This document shows, one piece after another, positions 1-11,610 of a DNA stretch of 64,000 bases; positions within the stretch are counted from its first letter, which is position 1, and every line of letters begins with the position of its first letter. Under the pieces are notes generated by a model, which was not told the origin of the DNA, did no database searches, and was given only the letters and a program-made list of their open reading frames with translations. The stretch is from Typha latifolia. Its lineage: Eukaryota > Streptophyta > Magnoliopsida > Poales > Typhaceae. The translations under genes were made by a program, and so were the position numbers. The stretch lies in contig CM034104.1 in NCBI GenBank assembly GCA_019914945.1, positions 9,598,046-9,662,045 on the forward strand, written 5' to 3'.

Positions 1-364
1 CTAGAATAAGAAGCATCTTATTTTAGTATTATAACTAAACAACATCTTACCTTATTCTAGCATAGTTTTCCACTATTTTCTTTCATCTTATTCCATACAA
101 TTTTAAAAAAATAATTTAATAATAACATATAATTACTATTTTTTGTATAGATTAGATAATATTTAATTACACATCATCTCAGCTATAGTTGAAATTCTCT
201 CTCTCCACTATCTCTTATATTAAATATCGGTCATCTTAACTATAGTTTATATTTTCTCTTCCATCTATCTCTTCTTTTAAAAATTAGTCATCTCATCTAT
301 AGTTGAGATTTTATTTTTTTCGAACTAGTAAATTCTAAAAAAATAAAAATAAAAAATATCAAGC
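1..364. other. AT-rich intergenic DNA with an edge inverted repeat
   Basis: No gene is visible. The first ten bases (CTAGAATAAG) and positions 51-60 (CTTATTCTAG) are exact reverse complements and bracket a 60-bp AT-rich stretch. Related CTTATTCTA-like words recur near 980-995. This could be the end of a small inverted-repeat element cut by the window edge, but no target duplication can be checked. Confidence 0.4.
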
Positions 365-735
365 CCGCATACTTTTCCTATAATATGGGCTTATAACCTC
401 GCAATACACTGCAGTGCGAGTTATAACCTCACCATTACACCGCAGTGCAGACTTACAACCCTGTTTTAACCCGCAATGCCCATTTATTTCTTTTAGTGTA
501 TGGTTATTTTATATTAAGTGCGGGCCCATAACCTCGCATTACATGTATTGCAGGCTTGTAACCTTGTGTTACACCGTAGTACAGTCTTATTACATTGTAT
601 TAACCTGTAGTGCCTCTTTATCTAGTGCATGGTTATTTTATATAAAGAGTGTGAAGTTATTTTTCCGTAGTGCGGACTTATAACTCTGCATTATCTGCGC
701 AGTGCATAGTTATTGGTTATATAAAGTATTTTAAA
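365..735. repeat. Imperfect tandem repeat, roughly 40-bp units
   Basis: A phrase of the type 'cttataacctcgcattacaccgcagtgcag' recurs in diverged form about every 40 bases between 390 and 700. A larger pattern is laid over it: the words 'gtgtatggttattttatat' and 'gtgcatggttattttatat' recur about 130 bases apart. Several units contain the short dyad CTGCAGTGCAG or CTGCGCAGTGCA. Weak open frames across it are by-products of the repeat and I do not call them genes. Confidence 0.55.
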
Positions 736-1921
736 TCCACAATTTTAATAAAAAATAATATTATTTAAAAAAAATACTATTTACTACTACTACTTTAACA
801 TATACTTAAGGATAATCTCATTATTTGGTATAAAATATCACTAATTCTTAATACAAATTCATTATTCTTGAGTACTTTAATATTAACTTTATGTTATATT
901 AAATGTAATTATCACTCCATATACTAGTATTAAACTAAATATCATAATAGCTTATACTAGTATTAGCCCTATTCCAACCTTATTCTTATTCTACAAGTGA
1001 TCGGGGCTATAAAACAGATCAGTGTCCAATTTCTGCTAGGTCTAGTTTTGATACTGGCTTTAGGATTTCAATGCTTCTAGGATTTGTTCCACATTGATTT
1101 AGATATTTAGAAATTACTATGTCCAACTCTCATTTGATGCAGCTTAATGAATCCGCAGGAGCCTTGTCATGCTATATAAAATGATATATAAGCAAAGGTT
1201 ACTTTACTCGCCTTGATTTTCATGAAAAATTCATTGAGTTAAAAAAGAAAAAAAGTATTCCTTGAAAGAACATTAATATTACTATATTAAATGCTAGTTA
1301 GATCAATCATATTGCTATGATTAGCTTTAAAAGGCCCTCAAATTCTACTGAGATGGTTAAATAGTATGAATAATTTCACTTAAAATTTCAGAATGGTCAC
1401 TATTTTATACATATATTTTCTAAATATTTTTTTTATCGCATATACTTTCCGAACTAATTTATTTTTTATTTAGAGGTCTTTATAAGTACTCATTTACTTG
1501 GTTCAAATAGTATATGTAGATATTTTATTAGTTCAGAAGGGTGAATATGAGTAATAAAAGAGTTCAGAAAGTATACATAAAAAATAATAATAATTAAAAA
1601 AATCGAAGGAAATTATTGTTAAATAGTAATAATACTTACTTTAACTTTGGTAGCATCTATACGCTCAAAACACACGATTTTCATATATACACATTTTAAA
1701 ACCCTTATCTTTTGCATAAATATCCCATACAATTAATGAACTATTAAAATTTACACAATTTAAATATAAAAAATAAAAATATACTTATTCTAATTTTTAT
1801 ATATTTCTCTTAGTTAAGTGTAGTTTGTGTTTTGTCTATTAAATAATTAAGACTTAACTTTATAATTTTCAGGGTGTATATATAAACACGCAAAAATTCC
1901 TTTAAATTATCATAAGCATAT
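736..1921. other. AT-rich intergenic DNA, no gene seen
   Basis: Low-complexity A/T sequence with many stop codons in all frames. I see no coding stretch, RNA gene or defined transposon boundary here. Confidence 0.6.
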
Positions 1922-2318
1922 AACTTTAGAAAAATTTGTATATAACATCCTGCTTTATAATGTAATTATGATTTACATCCTATATTTTCACTATTTATAA
2001 ATTGAGTCCTATAATTGAACGAATATATGTAGAAAACACCATGTGTTAGATTTGAACTAATACCTTGAGAATATTCCGTAAAATAGAGGTATTTTATTTT
2101 TAAAATGACTAAAATGCCCTTAGTATGATTTGGTTGAGGGTATTTTCATAATTTTTTAGTATAGTTAATTTAACTCAGAAACTTAATTAAGTTTAACTAA
2201 CTGATTTAACGACAGGATATAAATTATAGAGTTTAATTTATAAATAATAAAAATATAGGATGTAAACTATAATTTTATTAAAAGACATAATATTATATGC
2301 AAATTTTCTATAACTTTT
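1922..2318. mobile_element. MITE-like element with long terminal inverted repeats
   Basis: The left end (about 1924-2020) and the reverse complement of the right end (about 2220-2316) match over roughly 100 bases with mismatches. Shared words include GAAAAATTTG/GAAAATTTG, TTTACATCCTATATTTT and TTTATAAATT. The middle is AT-rich with no coding potential, and the total length is about 0.4 kb. This fits a non-autonomous DNA transposon. The target duplication is not clear, so the superfamily is not assigned. Confidence 0.55.
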
Positions 2319-4736
2319 ATTAACAGAGAGAGCGGCCAATCTGATTTATATCCTAAGGCCACAGCGTCCATGAGCTTAAGACATTATAATAAATAAAAGA
2401 TCTGGGATTGAATAACACAGGTAGAGATTAATATACATGTTCGCCGGCATCCAAATTAGGTACCTCATGTAACATATTCTTTAATTTGCACCATCTTAAG
2501 TCCTTTATTTCTCTAAAATATTTAAGTAAATTGATAGAGAAGTTGATTTTAATCTTATCTTAATGTTTTAAGTTTTCACCATGTCTTAATCACAATATTC
2601 CGGTTTAATAAATATCTTTCTTTGTGTGCATATATTCCTTTCTAAAATCCTTTGTTTATGTATATCTTCTGAAGATGAGATTTTTTGTTATACATAACAC
2701 TTAGTTTTTTTTTTTATAGATATCTATAAAAAATTAACCAATAATAATAAATTATTATTATTATTGCATATATTACTCTCAAATCTTTGTCCTTTTATCT
2801 ATTAAAAATTATCAAATTTTAACATTATTAGAGTGGAAGTAATTTCTTTAAACTTTTTTCTTCAATCGACTTGAGTATTTTGTTTTATGCGAAAGTATGA
2901 CTCTCTAAAGTCTTGGTGACTAAATAATGTGCCACACAGTGATAAGCTAAACTGTAATTTGTCTTCATGCAATTAATTAAGTCAATATATATAGATATCA
3001 TCTGGAAGTAATCCCTTTGACAAATTATTTTTTCCTATATCATCTGGAAGAATTTTTCAACTTCTGGAAATTTGGGAAAGAATTTAATTAATCTAACTTT
3101 TATCTTTTGTCAGAAGAGAGAGGAATAAGGTCAAGTAAAAGTTGGGAATCTAGAGAGAAATAAATTTCTAAGATAAATAACCTCAACCATTATTCCTTGG
3201 TTTTGACCAATAAAGTAGCTCACCCACGGTTTCTTGATGAAATAAAATAAAATAAAATAGAGATAATTATATTTAGACCTTTTTAATTATTGCTCAATTT
3301 TTTTTATAAGTCCCTGATTTAATTTTTTTTTTTCCTTAAACTCTGATCCCTTCTATTGTATAAAACCTTCCAAAAGGTATCACATGAACTAATTTTGGTG
3401 CTTTGAGAAATGTTTTACTCTTATTTAGCCAAAAGAAAGACCCGAGAATAAAATATTTTTTTAATATTTTTTGTGTACATTGTAAAAGGAGTGGAAGATA
3501 TTAGATAGTTGAGAAAATTAAATGTCATAAAGAACATATAAATAAAGGCAACAGTTTAGGGTAAAGGTGTTAATTAACCTATTAAAATAAAGCTAAGATA
3601 GCAATCTACTTCAAATATTTATTTAGCGGAATTCTCGATTTAAAAATATTGGTAGAAGTCTTTTAAATGAAGTTATTTGAAATTTTTTAGTGCAAATGTT
3701 TAAGAAATTTATTTAAAAGCGCCATAGGTTTTATCTTTATTATCATCGCTTATATTATACCATATAAATATTTATAAATTAAACATTTTATTCTATTTTT
3801 TTTAATATTCAAAGTCATCATGTTACTAATTTTTTTAATATTCAAAATTAAAAATATTCATATTATAATAATATGAGCTTCCTTAACTATGTGAGCTCTC
3901 ACAGGGATGATAATTCCACGTAGGTCATTTAAAATTAATTTGGTTGCGTCTTGGCTAATTAATTGTGTGTATTATATTCTTGCCAATTTGTTATTTTAGT
4001 TTTGTTTAGGGGGTTTTCTAGAATTTAGACCCCTTAAAACTTATGTGTACGTTTTTCTATGCGCAGTTAGTAGTTTCCATGGCCGACTTGCCATCCACAT
4101 CATATGACCAAAACCCACAAGAATATTCGAAATTCCGTTTTAAACACCACAGCAACTACTTCTCTCTCTATCTCTCTAAATTTAAAATCAAATCAAATCG
4201 AATGATTAATAGTGCTCGCATTCCGTTTTTTTTTTTTTTCTCTTTTCCATCAAATCAAATAAAACTAATTTTTTATTATTAATTTTTTTAATTAAATTTT
4301 TATCCTCCATAAATACAGAGAAACTTAAGCCTCATAAGTTTTCGCATATATAGTAAGCTGTCTAGTTTACGCTTTAAGCTATGTGCACTATTGAACAATT
4401 GCTCCGAACTAAATATCATCAAGATCTGTTTCAATCTGTCATGCTGTCAAGTCAATCGCATTGTTGAGCTATCAACCGAGGAGCTATTGAGCCAAGCCAC
4501 TAAATTACTAAATAATTTTCTTCATAATAATTATTTAGGATGGGATTCGATCTAATAACCTAAAAAAAATGAATTAATCAAATAATGAATAGTGCTTGCA
4601 TTCCGGGCATCGTAGCTTGTAGTTGAGGAACCAATAGTGTTGTGCAATGTAAGAGATAAGAGTTAAACCTTACAAACTGGGATATCAGTTTTAATAAACA
4701 GATAAAAGTATAAATAGTACCCTAGATTTTGACCTA
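2319..4736. other. AT-rich intergenic DNA, no gene seen
   Basis: No convincing exon. Minor simple repeats occur: a (TAAAA)n run near 3240-3260, poly-T runs near 3300-3330 and 4227-4240, and the words 'atcatctggaag' duplicated at about 2998 and 3039. The short open frame at 4043-4282 is mostly low-complexity Ser/Phe/Lys-rich sequence and shows no recognisable domain. Confidence 0.55.
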
Positions 4737-5885
4737 TTAATAAAACCTCACAGTTGCTAATAAAAGAACACCGAGCAACACTTGATTTAAGTTTTATTTA
4801 TCAAACACATGAGGAAATGGAATAGAAACAGTCTTTTATTTGTTTCAAATAATATTTTATATATTGATGTTTCTTATATTATCGTTATCTCATCCTTCTA
4901 TATGACTTTTAAAGTTTATTTTACAAATAATTATTGTAAAATAAATAAAAAAGTTTTAAATATATTTTACTTCTTATACTTACGTCCAAAATCACTGTAC
5001 TAGTGTACTTTAAGAGGTTTCAAACTAGCTCTTATACTTATACTTTTAATTTTTCCATCCAAATTAACAAAGCATGCTCAAAAAACTTCAAAAACTGAAC
5101 AGAGGGTTAAATTCCCTCCGTCTTTAATTTTTTATGGATAAAAATGCTCTTCTATTGATATAAAAGTATATCTTTCTCTTTCAGAGATATTCACATATTT
5201 TGTTATTTTATTTTCTAGATTGTGCCAAATATATAGTAAATCTTATTAAACTCAGGGTTTTTTTTATGAAGTTTAATAGTTATATCATATCTAGAAATAA
5301 GACAAATATAAAATAAATAAATCAAATAAAAAATTTATCTATTTTGTTTAATAAACATGAAGATGTATTTTGATTATTTAGGTACGCTCTATTAACTTTG
5401 ATGAAAAAGCTAACGATTTTACTTTGGTAGTAATAACAAGAACTTGTACGACACTTTTAAGTTTAAGGGGATAAAATATATTTAATTCTAAAAAAATTAT
5501 AGATAAATAAAATTATAAAAAAAAATAAAGGGTCGAATTACATAATTATCAAAATAATAGATAAAATATAGAATGTTATTTGTAAAATTTTACAATTTAC
5601 AACGTATGATACATCTTTTATAGACATATAAAATAATACCCTTCATTTTGACTATATTGCCCTTCTTCCTATTACTCATTAATAAAACCTCCTATAGCTA
5701 CTAATAGAAAAATACCGAGCAATTATGTTTTATTTACCACGACGAAATGAAACAAAAATAGTCTTTCATCTGTTTCAAATAATATTTTTATAGTTCATAT
5801 TTCCTATATTACCCTTATCTCATCCTTCTAATATGACTTCTGAAATTTATTTTATAAATAATCATTGTTAATAATAAAAAGAAAC
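4737..5885. repeat. Diverged direct repeat pair of about 200-250 bp
   Basis: The segment at about 4737-4975 is repeated in the same orientation at about 5677-5875. Shared words include TGTTTCAAATAATATTTT, TTATCTCATCCTTCTA and ATATGACTT. The copies lie about 0.94 kb apart with unrelated AT-rich sequence between. They could be the diverged ends of one old element or two insertions of the same short repeat. No primer-binding site or coding remnant is visible between them. Confidence 0.5.
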
Positions 5886-6425
5886 ATTTTATGAAGCACT
5901 TATAAGATTTCCGATTGTTAAATTTCGGCTGTCTTATAATATTTTTAAATTAATGATCACGGTTTAGTTATATAAAACTTACGATGAATACAGAAAAATA
6001 AAAAAAGGAGTAAGATTGCAGATAGTGAAATCGTAAGGTTAGGACCATAAATAAGATTAAATGTCGGGTGTTATGTGCAAATCTCCAATAATCAAAATTA
6101 GAGCCAGCAAACGTGACTCCCTTTAAGTCCAGGCCAGTTGGATATTGCATAATAACGGATAAGCGTTGACCAACATTTATGCAGCCAATCCTCGTATAAT
6201 ACTCGAGTATGTTTTGCCATAGACTTTTCAAGACGGTTGACCAGCTCCGCACCAACGACCAACGAGCTCTGACCACCGACGGCACCCACCCACATATCCT
6301 TGATTCGTCGAAGTCAAACCCCTCCTCCTCTTCTCTATTTATACAACCCAGTTGATTGAAATAAACCCATCTCAACTATTTCTTCTCCTCCTCCTCCTCC
6401 TTCTTCTAATCAATTCGTTATAGCC
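5886..6425 (+). promoter_or_regulatory. Upstream region of PADRE gene 1 with W-box cores
   Basis: This is the 5' flank of the gene starting at 6426. Two TTGACC words lie at 6166-6171 and 6237-6242, and a TTGAC core lies on the opposite strand at 6314-6318, all within 260 bp of the start codon. W-boxes (TTGACC/T) bind WRKY factors, and PADRE-domain genes are widely reported as pathogen- and stress-responsive, so the cluster fits. Binding itself is inference. Confidence 0.45.
6335..6343 (+). promoter_or_regulatory. TATA box of PADRE gene 1
   Basis: CTATTTATA about 83 bp before the ATG at 6426, followed by a pyrimidine-rich leader (TTCTTCTCC repeats, 6380-6408) typical of a plant 5' UTR. Transcription would start near 6365-6375. 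Confidence 0.5.
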
Positions 6426-7103
6426 ATGGGCAATACCATTGGTCTCCCTCCAATTCCATGCCTCGGCGCAACGGCGCACGGCACGGCGATCAAGCTGGTC
6501 TTCTGGGGCGGCCCCACCGAGCTCCTCCCTGCGCCGCGGCTCGCCGGCGAGGTCATGTTCGAGTACCCGGACCGAGTCGTGTGCCGCGCCGACTCGTTCT
6601 ACATCGGACTCCCCGTCCCGGTCATGTCTATGGACGACCCGCTCCTCAAGGGCCACACCTACTTCCTCCTCCCGGTCGACCGGTTCCCCTGCCACCTGGC
6701 GCTCACTGTCGCCTCCCTCGCGTTGCTGTCTCCTGCGACGACCAAGAAGACGCCCCCGGCGCCGTCGCTTGTCGGATCCGGGCGGAGCCCGTTCGAGTAC
6801 GTGAAGTGGGAGGACGGCCGGACGCGGATTAGGGTTTTGCCCGAATTCATAGCGGAGGTGATGAGAGGAGGAGAAGAGGAAGGTGGAAGGGGGAGTTATG
6901 GGGGTAGTAATGATAATAAAAATAATAATCTTTGTAGTACGCCGGAGTTGAGGAAGCAATACGAGCAGTTGGTGGTGTCGAGAGAGAGAGCGTGGTCGCC
7001 GAGGTTGGAGACGATCGAGGAGAGTAAGAGAAGGAAACATACGAGTATCCATGGAAGGTTGTCGCCTGTGAGATTATTAGGGTTAGAGAGGAGAACGAGG
7101 TAG
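6426..7103 (+). CDS. PADRE/DUF4228 domain protein (paralogue 1)
   Basis: Intronless gene of 225 residues. The N terminus MGNTIGLPPIPC has the Met-Gly-Asn start usual in this plant family; Gly2 could be myristoylated, although residue 6 is Gly rather than Ser/Thr. The PADRE (DUF4228) region spans about residues 15-90, with 'IKLVFWGG', 'LAGEVMFEYPD' and 'LLKGHTYFLLPVDRF'. A variable low-complexity stretch (about 125-175, Gly/Glu/Asn-rich) is followed by a conserved tail with 'LRKQYEQLV', 'WSPRLETIEE' and 'HGRLSPVRLLGLER'. Family members are small plant proteins whose transcripts respond to pathogens and abiotic stress; no biochemical activity is established. Codons are strongly GC-rich in the first 420 bases, unlike the AT-rich flanks. 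The start is set by a good-context ATG with an in-line TATA box. The close paralogue at 27372-28007 on the other strand supports the reading frame. Confidence 0.93.
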   Translation: MGNTIGLPPIPCLGATAHGTAIKLVFWGGPTELLPAPRLAGEVMFEYPDRVVCRADSFYIGLPVPVMSMDDPLLKGHTYFLLPVDRFPCHLALTVASLALLSPATTKKTPPAPSLVGSGRSPFEYVKWEDGRTRIRVLPEFIAEVMRGGEEEGGRGSYGGSNDNKNNNLCSTPELRKQYEQLVVSRERAWSPRLETIEESKRRKHTSIHGRLSPVRLLGLERRTR

Positions 7104-8110
7104 CCATATATATTGGTATATGGCAAATTAAGAGATTGTTTATTTATTTTTTCCTTCTAAAGATATCGATTTGTATAGATAATATTGATCATTAGAACTC
7201 TCTTCGTTAATCTTGCAAGTGCAGCAGCACGTACATAAAAAAGGAAGAAAGAAAAATAATTGGCGTTTTGCTAGTCATCTTTATATTCTTAGCATCTTCT
7301 AAAAGAAAACTAAGTTCTTGTTTGTTTTAAGTTTAGGAATTCTTCTGAATTGATTCAGAAACACTTAAATTAGTTTGGTAACCAAATATTTTTATTTTTA
7401 TTTTTTTATATCTAATTAAATTTATTTAAAAAAAATTAAAATAAAAAAAATAAGACTGACTAATCGAGTTGGGGGCTTAGTCTCAAACTAAACAAGAAAT
7501 AAAAGAATATTTTTTTTCAGTTAGAAAATAAAATTATACAGATATGACAAGTTCATTCGCTATATTAATTGCTACGATGAATGATCATTAATTAAGTCCA
7601 TTCTACCAGATTTTGTAGAATATTTCAAGTGGACTGAGCGGGTCACTCTTGACCATTTCCTGGAAATTAATAAGCATTAAATCTCCTAAATAACATTATA
7701 TGATTTAGGGGAAGAAAAAACAAATATAGATTATATTTCAACTGATATAATCAAACATATAATAAATTCCTAAAATAGTTTCAGAAGCAAAAGGGTTCAT
7801 GAGGAGGAGCGACATATATATGAGATCATATGCAATATCAGGTTGCAAAGATCTGGCCATATACGATTCTATGGATTTGGCCTCCAATTCAGATCTGTAT
7901 AATTTTAATCCAAGCCACAGGAATGGCTAAATATGCCTTTAGAGGCAGAAACGACTCTAAGGAAGCAATTTCGGTAGCAAAATGTCTGTACATGTTAAGG
8001 AAGATGCAAAAAGCAAATGAAACTAATGATAAGGAAGTTGATTGAGAGAAGAGGTCCGAACTTACAGGTTGTTTGGGTGAGAGCTTTTTTAGATGCTACA
8101 TTAATATATA
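7104..8110. other. 3' flank of PADRE gene 1 and AT-rich intergenic DNA
   Basis: The first 100-200 bases are presumably the 3' UTR; I see no clear polyadenylation signal that I would commit to. The rest is AT-rich with no exon. It ends at the left target-site duplication of the Copia insertion. Confidence 0.5.
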
Positions 8111-9552
8111 GATGTTGTTGAAGTTTGGCTCAAATTCAAAGTTTAGCATTTTGCAGGCTTACTGTGCTAGTGCGTTCGAATGGGCCCTAGGGCCGTTTGA
8201 ATGCAGTTTCCAAATAGAGGCTATTGATGCAGGTGTTCGAATGGCTCAACCGCGTTCGAATGCAAATATAAACTTGAGAGCAAACTTAATGCAGGCGTTC
8301 GAACGGCCTAGCCGCGCTCGATCGCGAATCTGAGCCCAAGAGCGAACTTGATTTTGGCGTTCAAACGGGGCCTTGGCGTTCGAACGCCAGTCTGTATTTT
8401 GCAGTAGAATTCCTGGGCGCGTTCGAACGGGCCCTGTGGGCATTCGAACACCTTGTGGAAATCCCCAACTTGAACCAGCCCTAGAAATAGAAATGTTGGG
8501 TTTTAGGGCTTAGAGTTGGTATTTTGCAAGAGAGAAAACATTGTAGGTGAAATGCCCCCGCCCGGCACTGGCACGTGCACGCCCACGCGCCCACACGGCA
8601 TGTACAGCGCACGCGACAGGTCGGGCGGAGCCCGTCACACACAGATACTCTCCTGTACACATATAATCATGACATCATCAAATAAAACCTGCTAACCTAT
8701 CCATGATCACATGATCCATCACTAAATAAATCATATTATTAACCAAATAAACCGGTTAACATATGAATATCCCAGTCCACAATAATATACATTAGACCAC
8801 TACATAATCTAGCAGGACCTACACAGGCCACAACAAACCATCAAGATACAACTAAAATAACTAATACAAGAGTACACTATGATTTGACCTGTAATATCCA
8901 AATCATCGTCTAATACAAAAGAGTACAAATATCAAATACTGGTACAACTCAATATCTGGTTAAACTATCATCTATACCGTCTCGCATCTATAGTTCACCT
9001 CATCATCGTTCTAAAATATCTTCTCAAGATATCTCAAGTCGCTATCACGTACCACATATCTGAGAGGGTTAGAAAAAAAATAAAGAGAGTCATAAGCAAA
9101 AGGCTCAGTGAATAGACCTTACCCCGCCCGAATCAGTGATGCCAAATAGAGAGTAAATCATATACTAGATAATATGAATCAGAAAGTAGCATGATGCCAT
9201 GTATGAATATGTATATATGTATCCTTAATGACATATATATGAATAAAATAAATTCTCATGAATGAGCATATTATATCCTCAACCAAAAATATATCACATG
9301 ATGAAATTACCATATAATATCACCGAATATAATGACATATTATGTATAACAATTATGATCCAATGAAACTGGTCACATCAATGATGATGCATGATGCATG
9401 CCAACCACTAGATAATCGTATATGTCAAAGCTAGATATAATCCACATATCTCTCACTATCACAATCATCTGTCTCAACTCTAAATATCATCCACCATGCT
9501 GGACTACGGTACCCGGCCCTAAACTCGATACACATCATGTCATAAGTTCAGA

Positions 9553-9785
9553 GCATACCCTATCATACGCTAAGAGTATCTCTGTAGATGAATCATACCC
9601 TGCCATACGCTAAGGGTATCTCTGTAGATAAATCATACCCTGCCATACGCTAAGGGTATCTCAGAAGAAAGTAATCAGACGCTATCAGACGCTAAGGGTA
9701 TATCAATGATAGTTGTACCCTGTTATACGCTAAGAGTACAACCATCAACTATCACCATACTCTACCATACGCTAAGAGTATGTCC
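9553..9785 (+). repeat. Hairpin minisatellite of about 40-bp units inside the LTR
   Basis: About six units, each with a left arm, the loop word CATACGCTA (or a close variant) and a right arm. The arms pair within the unit: ATACCCT with AGGGTAT in the units near 9594 and 9634, and ATACTCT with AGAGTAT in the unit near 9756. Units near 9554 and 9713 have one mismatch. The unit near 9680 is degenerate. The equivalent place in the LTR at 59048-61180 holds two units near 60067 and 60103. Confidence 0.7.
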
Positions 9786-11018
9786 AGTACCAGTCCGGAC
9801 CAGGATACCGTTCCGCCATCACATCATATCACATCACAACAGATCATGCAACTCAGGAATTTAGGTAGTAAAAAAGTCGAGAGAAAAATGATACAATGCC
9901 GACTCTAACCATGTATACTTTTGCTAATCTATCACATGCATACTCATGATAGAGATCATCCCGACATAAAATCCATAACAGTATAATCATCTCTATATAT
10001 CACCAATGTACTCATATCTCAGATCAACCTAATCAAATGTATGATAAAATATGCTTGACTAAAATCATCTCTAGATAAAATCATATAATCATGCTGGAGG
10101 CCAAAACATGTGTGTACATAAGATATAATATATCCTAATTTGAGAAAGGCATCTAGGGGATAAGACTACTCATAATTTGATCATAAGACACAAACTATGC
10201 ATCTCTCACGTCCGTCAGATAACAGAGTGACACTCATCGCTAGCAAGGTCCACGGGTCTCAAATAAGGGGGTTTGGGATCTAAAAATATTCAAGTAATAT
10301 TAATTAGTCATTTATCCAATTAAAATTAGTTCAAATAGAATATAAAGGTTTATTTGGTTTAAAAACACTTCTTTTACTTTGCACATAACTAGATTCACAT
10401 TATAGGTACGATTCAAATATTATGACATACTATTATTATAAAATGCTAGTTATAATATACGGAAAAAGGTTCGTTTCTTTTTATTTAATATTCTAAATAT
10501 ATAATTATAAAATAAAAGCTAAATAATTATAAATGGGATATAAGTATAGATAAGATCTATTTATAATAAATTTATATTTCTTAGTCTATTTTGATTAATT
10601 AGAAGTTATATAATATTTACTTAATTATGTAAAATAATTAATTAATTAATAAGACTAGTATCTTATTCTACACACAATAGTATATAATAAATTGTTAAGA
10701 TTACTGAAATTACATATATTATGAATATCAATACATAAATCTAATAATTATAATTTACAACACTATTTATTAATCTAATAGAAATATAAATACATAGTTA
10801 CATCAAAATAAGTATTATCTATGTTTATGCATAATATTTTATAACCTAGTTAATCATCAATTATACTAATTATAATTAATAATCATCATGTTGAAGAATA
10901 TATATTATTATTAAAATAATTAATGTCTAAATAATTTATCTACATTAATTAAGGAAGTAATACCTAATTAAATAAATAAATGAATATAAAATAAAGTAGA
11001 GAATAAAACAATGTCACT

Positions 11019-11073
11019 AGTGCTGGGCTCGGCCCAGCACTGCCTGCTATAGTGCTGGGCCGAGCCCAGCACT
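11019..11073. repeat. Double palindrome: two 23-bp arms, each itself a hairpin
   Basis: Positions 11019-11041 and 11051-11073 are exact reverse complements separated by 9 bases. Each arm is also a stem-loop: AGTGCTGGGC, a 3-base loop (TCG or CGA), then GCCCAGCACT. It is GC-rich in a very AT-rich neighbourhood and lies just before the long purine tracts of this LTR. Confidence 0.85.
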
Positions 11074-11080
11074 GTGCAGA

Positions 11081-11384
11081 AAAGAAAGGAGTAGAAACAG
11101 AGGAGGAAGAAGAAAAAGAAAGAAAGGAGAAGAAGAAGAAGAAGAAGAAGAAGAAGAAGAAGGGAGGAGAAGAAGAAGAAGAAGAAGAGAGAAGGGGAGC
11201 TGAGGAAAAGAAAGGAGAAATGAAGAAGAAATAAGAAATAAGAAGAAAGAAGAAAGAAGAAGAAGAAGAGAAGAGGAAGAGAAGAAAGAGAGGAGGTGAG
11301 GGAGGAGCTTGCGGACCCGGGCCGGCGAGGAGGGCACCAGCCACTGCTGGCCAGCCGGCGGCTTGGCTTCAACAAGCCCGAGCT

Positions 11385-11461
<77 letters not shown>

Positions 11462-11610
11462 TTTCTCACTGGCGGCGACGGCTTCGGGAAGGTGGCGGCG
11501 GGCCGACGTTGGCAACGAGGAGTGCGAAAGAAAGTCGAGAGAGAGTGGAGTGAGAGAGAGACCGAGAGAGATAGATAGATAGAGAGAGAGAGAGAGGAGG
11601 CGGTGGAGGA
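11081..11610. repeat. Long purine-only tracts, (GAA)n and (GA)n
   Basis: The + strand is almost pure purine in (GAA/GGA)-type repeats from about 11081 to 11300, then (GA)n at about 11385-11459, then further GA-rich sequence to 11610 with a GATA run near 11568-11580. Open frames on both strands across this stretch are low-complexity artefacts. Confidence 0.85.

Noticed and set aside
6372..7052. Long open frame antisense to PADRE gene 1
   Set aside because: Shadow of a GC-rich gene; the sense frame has the PADRE domain and a close paralogue.
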